Source: Monosiga brevicollis MX1
Taxonomy: Eukaryota; Opisthokonta; Choanoflagellata; Craspedida; Salpingoecidae
Reading direction: 5' to 3'
DNA: 64,000 bases
Assembly: GCF_000002865.3 (NCBI RefSeq)
Contig: NW_001865085.1
Span: forward strand, 12,345-76,344
Below, piece after piece: positions 43,245-54,200 of the stretch (position 1 is its first letter; every line of letters starts with the position of its first letter). The translations under genes and the position numbers were made by a program. Below the pieces are notes generated by a model. That model searched no databases and was not told the origin of the DNA. It saw only the letters and a list, made by a program, of their open reading frames with translations.

Positions 43245-45495
43245 ATGACTATTCCTGCAAACATGGCGCAAGAAGAAAAGGACGTATGGATTGATCTCAA
43301 TCTTTCCAAGGATCATGCTCGAGAGCACCCACTCGAGAATGCGATTTGTGAGCTTGTTGCGAATGCCCTGGACGCCAGCGAAAAGAAGCCACAATTTCGA
43401 GCTGTAGCCGCGAACAAGATCGAGCTGGAGGACCAAGGGCCTGGTTTGTCCCTTGATGCCTGGGTCGTCGGTCGAAGCAGCAAAGCCATGGGCCATTTTG
43501 GTCTCGGCCTCAAGGATGCTATGGCAATTCTCATGCGCGAGAAGGTGCAGGTTCAGATTGAATCGAGCAAAGGCAACTACCACTTCAAAGAGAAAAGAGG
43601 CCAGACTTTAGTCGAGACCATCCATGTTCAGCAGACCCCCAGCTCGCGTGACATTGGGACCAAGATTACCCTGTCCTTGCAGAACAATGCTGCACAAGAA
43701 CTTGTGACAGAGGTGCAGACCAAGTTCTTGCGACTGTCCTCAATCTACACCTTCCTGGGCGAGTACGACGGCGTGCAGGTCTTTTCGAAGTCAGATGGCA
43801 AGCCTGCTTCTCATACCTCACTGTTTGTCAAAGGCTTTGCCATGACAACGAGCAGTGCCTTTTTCTTCAGCTACAACATCCTTTCACCCACGCAAGAACA
43901 GAACGAATGCTGTAATCGTGACCACCATGTGACCTATTTCAAACCTTTTAGAGCTGCTATCATCGCTGCAGTGGAAAATCTTTGGCAGCCGAAATTGGCA
44001 GAGGCTTACACCTCGAAATATCGCGACAACAAGGGACATTATGAACTTGCTTGGACCGAGTTCGAAGGACTGGGAATAACTGCACGGCATTCCTATGGCA
44101 AGCCTCAAGCATCAACCAACTTGTTATACCGTGCTGCGCCGCCAGTCGCATCAGCCCCACTGCCCGCCGAAAGGTTTTTGGCACAACTTGCTAAGCTGGC
44201 GAAGCTTCCGCCTGCATCCACTTCCATCGCGCGCGCCTGCACCTCTGATCGTGCGCATCGCATCCTGGACGATAAGTCTGGACCAGTGACGCTTGTTGAA
44301 GTGAATCGTCTCATCAACCATTTCAGTCCCGAAGATGCCGTTCCACCAGACCACAGAAAAGTCGTTGATCGCCTGGTGCGGACGCTTCATGAGGTCGGTG
44401 TGCTATTTGCTGCAGGCACAAGCACGGTTTGAATGTACACTCATTAGCGATATTTTTCTTGGGCCAGGATCCTATGCTGAGCGTCGATGAGGTCTATCCC
44501 GGGGGCTCTTATGCCAAAGGCACAAGCACGGGTGCACAATCCGATGTGGATTTGCTCGTTGTTTTGAACGACATCCCGACTGAGAACCATTCACGTTGGC
44601 TGTACATGGTGCTGACCGAATTGCGCCGCGTTGTGGAGCTGGGCCTGCAAGGTGAGCCATTGAATGTAGCCACACCTTGACTCGGGTGTGGGGCATTGAT
44701 ACGTGGTCACGCTGCAACTTAGGCAACTGTCAAGATGTGAAGGTGACGCGCTTTGCGGTCCAGCTGCGAGTGGACAACGTGAACGTTGACTTGCTTCCCG
44801 TCCCCGCAGCCCTATGGCGCTCGACCGACCAACGCATGAAAATCGTGAATAGCGCGGCCCTTGAAGACCGGCGTTGGCTTTCCGTGGCGTTTGCCAAAGA
44901 GCAGGTCTGTCTGACATAAGAATCCAACATCATCAGCGTGGAACAATGCATCGTTTGCCTTTTTGTAAGGAACTTCGCCTCATCAGATTGATTTCTTGTC
45001 TTTTGGTGATCAACTAGGTGAAGTACGTCAGAGAAAAAAAAGAAACTGCTGGCGTGACCGGCATCATCCGACTCATCAAGCGATGGCTGGCCACCCAAAA
45101 ATGGCGTTCCAAGCCTCCCTCATTTTTGATCGAGCTCATGGTGTTGGAAGCAAAATCGCGCCTGCCCGGTAAGGCTAGCGCATTCTTGTACCGTGCCCTA
45201 CTTGCACGCACTTCGTCACGGGGAGTCCCTTGCCCTTGTTTCTGCTGCGAGGATAGAGGCGGATCACTTGGCGTTGCTCAATAAGTTTTGGGAACTCGTA
45301 AGGCACCACGAAACGCTTTGTATCATTCACGGTTCAGCGGTGCATGCTGAGATTGCACATGAGCGGCCCTTGGTGGTTGATCCAGCAAATCCGACCAATA
45401 ACGTGGCAGGCAGCTTCCAATGGGACGAGTTTGTGGGCTTTGCCCGTGAGATACATGCCACTCGGCTGCGTAAGTTTGTCCGGGATCTGAGCTAA
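43245..45495 (+). CDS. GHKL ATPase fused to OAS-type nucleotidyltransferase
   Basis: Five exons, 43245-44393, 44468-44651, 44723-44904, 45018-45168 and 45257-45495, give about 634 residues; ATG 43263 is an alternative start. Residues about 20-200 are a GHKL (Hsp90/MORC/MutL-type) ATPase: N-box CELVANALDAS (Glu36, Asn40, Asp43), G1 box EDQGPGL (Asp63) and G2 box GHFGLGLKDA. Residues 384-634 are a 2'-5'-oligoadenylate-synthetase-type nucleotidyltransferase: GGSYAKGT and SDVDLLVVL supply Asp409 and Asp411, and VDNVNVDLLPVP supplies the third Asp at 467. OAS1-C features follow: GIIRLIKRWLATQKW, PPSFLIELMVLEA and RPLVVDPANPTNNVAGS, the counterpart of the OAS RPVILDPADPTGNVGG. No cGAS-type zinc thumb is seen. 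Both active sites look intact. Expected output is 2'-5'-linked oligonucleotides or a cyclic dinucleotide, possibly gated by ATP-driven dimerisation; this is inference. Confidence 0.85.
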
Positions 45496-45671
45496 GAAAA
45501 AGCGCATCCCCAAATGTGTGCCACTCGCGAGTTCTTGACCATGTTTACAATTGATCTTGTCAAGTATCAGCTATGAGAAGATGAACTTGAGTCGTCAAGC
45601 CTGTCCAAAGACGGGGCGGGTCGAGTCGCAACGATAATGTCAAGACGAGGAGGGTTCAAGTTTTGTTGTAC

Positions 45672-45712
45672 TATTGTCGGGCGCTTCGCTTCCAGCGCCG
45701 AGTGAGACAATA
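45672..45712. other. Imperfect inverted repeat
   Basis: TATTGTC plus GGCGCT at 45672-45685 pairs with AGCGCC plus GACAATA at 45694-45712, with a small internal bulge. It lies between the ATPase-OAS stop and the small ORF downstream. Confidence 0.7.
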
Positions 45713-45769
45713 CACCTTAAGATACGCTTAACATTACAACCAACAAGAAAAAAAGTTCAAAAGACAGCC

Positions 45770-46137
45770 ATGGCTCTTATCTTGAACGACGCCGCCGCTT
45801 CATGGCTTGCTACTACTACCGCGCAGGTCAAGGACTCGCACTAACATCCGACGTTCGCCTTGTGTTTTTTGGTTGCTTGTGCTAATGAGAAGTCTGACAA
45901 AATGGAGTCAGATGGGCCGTCGCTGCGCCCGCCGCTGTCCCAGCCCTGATGTCGACTTGCGGAACCGTCATCGCTGGAACGGGCACGGTTTTCACAGGTG
46001 CAAGTGGGGCCGTCATCGCCAGCATTCAAAGCGGCGCATTTAGCTTGGCAGCTGGTGGTGGTGGTCTTTTGAGTTCTGGTGGCGGCTGGCTTTGGCGGGC
46101 ATTGCGCCCAGCCGCGCCCGAGGAGAAGAACCAATGA
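45770..46137 (+). CDS. Small glycine-zipper protein, ISG12-like (tentative)
   Basis: The ORF 45949-46137 encodes 62 residues beginning MSTCGTVIAGTGTVFTGASG and continuing ASIQSGAFSLAAGGGG, then a Trp-containing segment and a charged end. In the same frame the reading continues upstream to an acceptor-like AG at about 45911 (WAVAAPAAVPAL), so a 5' exon is likely. A candidate, 45770-45826 (MALILNDAAASWLATT), ends in a GT donor but its phase does not match, so the full gene structure is unresolved. Gly/Ala/Ser spacing with FTG and IASIQS recalls the ISG12/IFI6/IFI27 family of small membrane proteins. That family assignment is weak. It is transcribed in the same direction as, and about 275 bases after, the ATPase-OAS gene. 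Confidence 0.35.
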
Positions 46138-48295
46138 AACGCCATCTGTGTACTAACTGGTGGTTCATTGCCTGTACGCCGCCTTGCGCTCAGCTTTTGT
46201 CGTCCTGCCTGTGCCGGCGCAATTTGCTCTTTCTCTATTTCGGGATTGAGTGACTCTTTGGATCCGGCCACTGTGAAGCCATGCCAGGCGCAGTAGGTTC
46301 AATTGATACCCAATCCTCACATTCCGCCTCTTGATGGATGCTCTCTCAAACCTCTTCAAACCGTATCCTGAACACCTGCGCTTCCCGGTAACCCAAAGGT
46401 CGCCTCCAAACTTCTTTTTCACCTCGCTCGTCACACTTGGTGAACATCACAAACTTGAGGTGAATTGCTTCAGGGCACTCGCGAGTGCCTGGGCGTGTGG
46501 AAATGCCCCGCGTCTCCATGCGCGGCGATTCTGTGCGCTTGCCGCATGAGACGCTGTCAGCCTGATTCATGGTTTCGGACAAAATGTTCTCTGGCCCAGC
46601 CCGCAACCTCGCTGAGCTCCTTCTGAATCAAATCGGCTCTCTCGATGAGTGCTGAGAAGCCGCAAAGTCCTCGCGCCCCTCGTGGGTGCGTTGCAATGCA
46701 CCACGTGCGCTACCTTTTCTTCGCTTGCCTTGGATGTGTGTGAAGCCACACACTGGATACCAACTTCTCGACACTGTAATGAACTCATCGACGACCAGCC
46801 GGGGTTTCGCTTGCTCACGGCCGCGGGCAGCCATTTTGAAGAGAGATGCTTTGCTCAGTCGAGCCTAACCGTCTACAAGAATCGTACAGGATATCCATCT
46901 CTGGCATCGTGTTGTATGGTGTGAGACTCCTCGATCGGCGCTTACGTTGACTCCGAAAAGTCCTCTGGCACCGCCTTCAGCCTAACGTGTCGTTGTCTGC
47001 ATGGCGTTCTTGGCACCTGTCGCACCCTTTTGCCGACATCCCGTTTGCCGACATTTCATTTGCCTCGGATACACAACCCTTACGGGCAGGCTGGACAAGG
47101 GTTCATAACCCATACGGACACGCCGGCGCCTTTGGCCAGCGCGCTCTTGCACGTGAGTATGGCTCGCTCCTAACATGGCGAGGGCTCGTCATACCAGTGG
47201 GTTGGCCTTCTTGCCAGACTATGTGGTTCGAAACTTTTCTATTGTCTCTTAGCTCAATCGAAACCAGCCTGGCTTTGTTCTCGGATCGGGTGCGCCTCGC
47301 ACACGCCTCGAGCTCGAACCAAAGGCTTGATTAACACGTTCTCTCGATTCATCATATCCCATGCCCACCACACATCGAGGTGTGTCTTCTTGAATGGCAA
47401 AGACTAGGGTTCTTCAGAACTCGTATGGCTGAGGGTAGTGTCGACTTGATTCAATGCACATGTTCACAGACGGTCTGTATCAAGGCTGCTCAACTTTCGC
47501 CGCCGCTCACCATGCCCACGACAACGTGAAAGAACTTGAATTTTATTGCTTGGAAGTTAAAAATAATTATTTTTTTCTTTTTTTTTCCATGTCAGCCGCT
47601 CCGCGGAACTGTTGTTGATCCATGTTTCTCCTGATCCTGATGCGACGCATCGATGCGGTATGGGTCCAAGTCCACCTGGGTCCCGTTCACTTTTCTCCTC
47701 CACCTCCCAGACTAGACAGGTTTACTCAAATTTCGAGAGCATGTTCAAACTCTTCTCTCTTGTTCTTCGAATACCAACCGCAGACCGTAAATCGATCGCG
47801 ACCGCAATGAAAGATGCATTTTGGAGAAAGACCGGCATTTTTGTCTCGATCAAATCCACACAGATTTTACAGCGCTGGAAAGGCGCAAGGCTGCTCTTTT
47901 GCCCCCTCTTTCAACATGACAGTGTTCGAGCTTCATTGTTCCCATTGTAACTTTCAATTGTTGTGTCAATTCACTGTCGCATTATATGCTGCTGAGAGGT
48001 TTAAAGGAAGCAAACAGTCGAGGCACAAAAAAAGGGCACGTAACAGACGATGGCACAGAAAAGAGGCCTTGGACAAGCCGACAAGCCGAGCACACACTCA
48101 TGATGATGAAAAGGCGAAACCGCAAAAAAAACAACAACAACAAAAACAAGAACACCCGGGTCACGCCGGGTCGCGAACCTAGCATGAGTGCACTCCAGCA
48201 CAAAATGGAAAAAGATAAGCAGAATGGTGTCATCGTGTGAATAGTCAGATGCACAAGGACGAAGTTCCGATGTGGAACTTGAGAACAAGTCTTGT
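46138..48295. other. 2.1-kb region without a recognisable gene
   Basis: Short ORFs on both strands (for example 46649-46924 plus, 46628-46834 minus) have no family signature and mixed codon use. A direct repeat TTTGCCGACAT occurs twice at about 47030-47060. Poly-T near 47565-47587 and ACAACA near 48125-48150. Part is the 3' region of the cadherin gene. Could hold a decayed gene or long UTRs; I cannot support a call. Confidence 0.5.
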
Positions 48296-51200
48296 TTACA
48301 ACGCGGTGTCTTCAAAGGCTCCAGAGGCCGACAAATGCTCGATCCACTGTGTCACATCGGTGGCCGCAGCATCCAAAGCCATCGAGTCGACTGGATACTC
48401 CTCGCGTTCATTCATCGGCGCTACCTCGCCGTAGAGCGGCTCCGCCGACTCTTGCAGTTCCACGTTGGCATAAACGACATCGGACGCGCGCGGCTGGTCG
48501 TAGACGGTGGAGCTTTCGGTTCCCTGAGCGGCCGGCTCACCATGTGGGTTGGAAACCCTCAAATGGTCCCGATCGTTTCCAACCATGCTGGCCGATGTGA
48601 TGGCTATTGGTGCATGGTCCTCATACGCCGGTAGCGTCTCGCGAACACCCGAACCGGGGCTCGCAGCTTTGGCGTGGTCGTGGGTAGAAGCATAGTGCAT
48701 GGTGGTGACAAACTCGGCAATGGGTTTGTCCTCGGGTGCGCGGACAAGATCATGTCGGCGGAGTCGTCCAGCAATCCAAGCAACATAAGCTAGTGCCTCG
48801 CATGACAATCGGAGCTGAACCGGTGCCTGCAGCATGGCCCGTCGTTGCTCCAGCAGTCGAATCAAGACCCGCGCCGGATCCACACGTCCCGTATCCAAAC
48901 CCATACTGACGCAAACAAGGGTGTGCAGCAGGATGCCCGATAGCCCGGCCCCGACATCATCGTGCACAAGCAGTGGCCCTGCGCCGCTGGCATCCCGCTG
49001 TAGCTCGCAACTGAGCGCAAAGCGCGCCAACGTGGGTGCTAATACTTTAGCCGGCTCGCAGTTCAGGAGCTGTAGCTGGTGTACAACATGGTTCCTCCCG
49101 TCCGCGTGCGCCACGCGAAACGCTCGAGTGCACCACGCATCTGGCTCCTTGATGTCTTGCGATAGGAGCGTGACTGTGTACCCCTCGCCCAGCAGCATCG
49201 GTTTGTGAAGCCGCTCCGGCCAATACTGGTTGCGGGCATCCTCCATCATGGTGGCCACAACCGCCACTCGGTGCCGCAGCACCGCGCACCAGAAAGAACG
49301 GATGGTGGCCGGCATGGGTGTCTGCGCACAAATGTATTGCTCCTCATCCTGATAGCCTGCCACCCAGTTGGCATTGATGTACGCCACACCATGTTCTGGC
49401 TCTGCTACCACCAAATTATGATCGTAGGGTAGCACATCGGCATAGCGATTACGACTGGCCAACGCCGGGGCTGAGGCCACTGTGACCCTTGCGTCGGCTG
49501 CCAAATCCTCAGCTTGCCTGAACATGGCAGTCATGCCCTTGGCCGAATCTTCGCAAAGTCGTTCTACCTCCTTCTGCACGTCGGCAAATGTCCATAGCGT
49601 GCCCATCGCAAAGCCATCGGTTGCCTCCAAATTGGCCAGGTCCAAAACGTACGGAGCTGCCGCCGGTGATAAGGGATTGACCACGGGCTCCGGTTCGGGT
49701 ACCGCGGGTGCCGCGAAGGTGGTGAGGGTAAGATGATGGGACCGCGGATTGCCATCTAATGACTGCAAGCGAAGATCGCGCCTCATGCCAGTGGACATGA
49801 CACGTAGTCGCTCCGCGGCTGCCTCACCGCCCTTCACGGAAATTGCTGATGCCTCGTTGACCGGGGATGTGGACCTGGTCGACTCCAAAGACGCCGGCGG
49901 GCCATCTTGCAAAGGCGTCGGTAACATGGCTGCCGGCTCACCGAACGCTAGTTCACCGCGAGAATGTTCCGCACGCATGTCCACTCGTGTTTCCGTGAGC
50001 GTCACGTCCGTCGCTGTTGAATTGTACAGGTCCTGCTGCTGCAGAAACAACGCGTTTGGATGCCGGAGACCGAACGAGTCTGCGGGGCGATCCAGGGTCG
50101 ACATCTGCAGATCACCCAGGCCGTCGTGGCCCGGCTTGACGCTGACACTATCCCGGCGACGCCGCAGCAGCATGAACACGAGCAAGAGAATAAGAAAGAG
50201 CAAAAGCAACGGTACAGCAATGATGGCGATCAGCTCAGCACTGGACAGAGCGCTGTCCGACGAGCTACTGCCAAGCTGGTCACCCGCCACAGTCGTTGTC
50301 GTCGCCAAAGGCTGGGGCTCATACATGATGACAACGCCATTGGTGGACCCCGCTGCCGTGCGAGCCCGTACAAAGCACGAAAAGGCGTAGTTGGGACTGA
50401 GCGCATCCACAACAACCTCCAGACTTGATCCGTTGTACACGATCACACGTCCAGCCAATGGCGTAATCTCGGAAGCTGCAGCACGGCGATTCAGACTGCC
50501 ATCCTCCGCAGTCGTCGTCTCAAATCGCTCTGTCGCCTGCAACACGAGTTCGTACATTGTAATGACACCATTGCTGGGAGTGGGACGGCCCCACGCAAAA
50601 CGTGCGGCCGTTTGGTTCAATTGCTGCGCAAGCAGAGAGCGCACCGGCGCCGGCGCGCTCTCGGGTGTTTCGACAGTGTACCACGCAGACACAAAGGCAT
50701 CACCCAACAAAACTCTGTACTCGTAGCGAGTTGCAGCTCGCACATCGGTGTCAACGTATGTGTGAGCCTGCCCGGCAAATACCGTCACAATGCTCGTGTT
50801 GCACGAGCGCGTTGCAGGGTAGTCCAGACCGCAGCTGACGGCCGCACGCCGCTGCACCTGGGCTCCAGCGGTGATACCCAAAGAATCAAAAGCAACTTCC
50901 CAATCCAGGGCCACCATGGTCGCGCCGAGAGCTCGCAGCAAGGGGCGCACATGGACATGCACCACACCTGCTGCGCTTCGTGCAGGAACGCCTTGGTCAT
51001 GTACCAAGTAGGTCATCTCTGCTCGGTCGTTCACCAAGTCCTCGAGGGGACCACCCGTGTAGTACAGGCTGCCGGAGGTATCCAGTGTGAAGTGAGATGA
51101 TGACGACGAGTTGAGGACAAACCGCAAAGCCGCGTTCAATCCAGCATCGGCATCCTGGGCCGTGAGCTTCAAAACAAGGTCATTCGGCTGCAGCACGTTG

Positions 51201-54200
51201 CTCACGTCCACTTCAGCAAACGGCGTCGTGACAACGGGGGCGTGATCATTCACGTCCTTGATCCTCACTGTGACGGTCACTTCTGTGGCCAGCGGGGGAA
51301 CACCCTGATCAACCGCGCGCACTCGCAGCATGTATTCCGCCTCAGCCTCGCGATCAAAGCGTGATGTTGTTGATCGGATCAGCCCAGAATTTGCATCAAT
51401 GGAGAAGAGTCCGGCCGCGTTGGCGACTAGGCTAAAACGGATGGTAGATGCTGGTGTAGCTGGCGCATCAGCGTCCGTCGCAGCAACCTGAACGCATTCG
51501 ATGGGTCCCAGGTCGAGCACCAGACTGGGATTGCCAGCCACCTCAGAAATGCCGCAGCTATAACTCGTTTTCGTGAAAATGGGGACGTTGTCGTTCACGT
51601 CCGCAACTGTGACGTACAGCAAGACGGATGAACTGAGGGATGGACTACCCCCGTCCGTCACGCTCAGCAAGAGCTCGTAGGCATTGAACGTCTCGTAATC
51701 CAAGCCGCCCGGACCCAAGCTGACTTCTCCCGTGGTGGCATCGACCACAAATGGGTGCGCTCTACCTCTGGTTGTATTGGGGGCCAAGGCAAAAGACAAA
51801 GCGGCATTAACACCCGTGTCGGCATCAGTTGCCTGCACCACCGCACAGCGTGAGCCCACCAGCGCGTTTTCGGTCAAAGTACATTGGTAAAGGGCAGCCT
51901 GGGTCTGGGGAGCATTGTCGTTGACATCCTGCACGTATACCGTCACGCGAGCAAAGGTGCTGAGTGGGGACGTGCCCAAGTCTGAAACCTGCACGTCCAA
52001 CGCATAGACACTTTGGCGCTCGCGATCAAGTGCGCGTGCAACCGTCAAAGTGCCATTGGCCCCCATCCTGAAGCGGCCTCCGAAATCATCCACCAGAGCA
52101 AATGTGAGACGCCCATTGTCCCCTGCGTCCGCGTCTTGCGCCACAAGGGACACACAGGCACTCTCAGTGGCCGTGTTTTCGGGCAGCTGGCACGCGTATC
52201 CGGCACTGGGACGGTTTATAAGCTCTGGTACGTTGTCATTCTCGTCTGTCACGGTCACATCGTAGGTGGCATTGGCGCACAACACTGGCAGCCCGCCGTC
52301 GCAGGCCTCCACAGTCACGGCAAGCCGGTCCAGCGCCTCACGATCCAAGAGGGAACGCAGAATCAACTGGCCTGTGCGCGCATCAACACGAAAGTGGTCT
52401 GCAGTGGCCGCCGCGAGGCGATACGAAATGTTGCTGTGCGCTGTGCCGGGCGCGTCGGAATCCGTGACTCTTACCACTGCGCACCTGGTGCCGAGAGCGG
52501 CACTCTCCGACAACACGCACACCGGGTTTGGCGAAGCAAAAACGGGCGCGTTGTCATTCACATCTATGACATTAACTGCGACCGACGCGCGACCGCTGAG
52601 TCGCGGCTGGCCATGGTCCGTAGCCACCAGCGTCAAGGTCAGGAAGGCTTCGGTCTCAAAGTCGAGCAAGCGCTGCAAGGTCAAAACACCCGTTTCGTTA
52701 TCCACGGAGAACATGGTGGCACTTTCGCCCTCCAAGCTGAAGGTAAGCTGACTGGCTGGGCTACCCGCCAAGTCGCCGTCCTCAAACAACGGTGTGGGGA
52801 GGACACAGCTCGTGCCCAACAAAGCATCTTCTCGCATTGAACAACTCAGGTTTGTTCGCAGGGGGGCTGGTGCCAGGTCATTGACGTCTAGCACGGTGAC
52901 CGTGACACGTGTAGTGGTTGCCAGCTGCGGCGATCCTGCGTCTCGAGCTTCGACCTCAAGCACGTAGCTATCTCGCGTCTCACGATCCAGAGTGCCGCTC
53001 AAGCGCACCTCACCCGAGCTGGCATTGACGGTAAACGTATCGCCGAAAGAGGTAACCAGGCTGTATGATACGCGTGCCTCAGGCATCGCGTCTGCGTCGA
53101 CCGCTCGAACGGCGGTGCACAGCGCGCCCACATCAGCATCCTCCTGCAGTTGGCACGAGTATGCAATGTCATCAAATACGGGTGCATTATCGTTACGATC
53201 CACGACGCGCAAGGTCACTGGAACAATCGTGTGCAAGCCAAAGCCATCGGACACGTTGACAATCGCATCGAGGGTGGCATCAATCTCGCGGTCGATCCTA
53301 GTACCCGTCGTTCGCAAGACGCCCGTCAGCGCGTCAACGGCCAACATTGGGCGCCCCTGGCCATCACGCGGCTCTTCTACCAAGGCAAAGGCGAGTTGTC
53401 CTGCAGGCCCTGCCGCATCGTCTGCGTCTTGGCAGTTTGACAATATCGCACAGGTGAGGTTGGCTTCGTGCTCAGCTACCGCACAGCTATATGGTTGCTC
53501 CACGCAAAGGGGGGCGTTGTCATTGCGGTCCCGCAGGCGCACCGTCAGCACGGCCCGCGCACTCGGTGCATCTGAGTTGCTGACATTACGCGGGTTGCTC
53601 GCAATAACAGTCAGGTTATACGTCGCTTGTGCTTCGCGATCCAGTTGTTTCATGCCTGCGTCATTGCCACCCTGGGTTTGACGCGTAGTGTTCGTGTAAA
53701 CGATGCCCGAGTCGGGCTCGATCCAAAAAAGCCCGTCAAATGTCGAGTCGAGAGAGTACTCAATCACCGCATGCCATCCCACGTCATCATCGGTTGCAGC
53801 AACGGCGGGACAAGCTTGCTGTTGTCCAACAGGCTCCCGCCCGTTTGCCTCCCAGAGAGAACACGATGGCACGGCTGAAAACTTTGGACCGTTATCATTG
53901 GCATCGTCCACGGTCAAGATCAGGGTGGCATATGCCCAGCGGGTCGGCATGCCCAAATCATGAACGCTCACGTTGAGCGTGTACTCGGCCTGCGTCTCAC
54001 GGTCAAGCGTCCGTGTCAAACGAACTTTGCCTGACTCGGCATCCACAACAGCACCAGCAGCGCTAGAGGCAGCGTCCGAGACAAGCCCGTAGCGCAGCGC
54101 ATTGTCAGGTGCGTTGGCATCGGCATCTGTTGCCGAGAGGCTTGCGCAGGAGGCGTTGACCTCGTTTTCCGTCACTGTGCAATCAAACACGTGGCGTGTA

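Noticed and set aside
44394-44432. End of the GHKL ATPase ORF at its own stop as a stand-alone protein
   Set aside because: The stop lies within a 74-bp GT-AG intron; splicing at GAG|GTCGGT joins the next exon in phase directly onto the nucleotidyltransferase. Retention could still give an ATPase-only isoform, so this is left as a check in the finding.
48165-48230. Possible tRNA T-arm (GGTTCGCGACC on the minus strand)
   Set aside because: No matching acceptor, D or anticodon stems in the flanking bases.
52013-52840. Plus-strand ORFs opposite the cadherin gene, some over 200 residues
   Set aside because: Antisense shadows of the GC-rich cadherin repeats; the minus-strand frame carries repeated calcium-binding motifs throughout.
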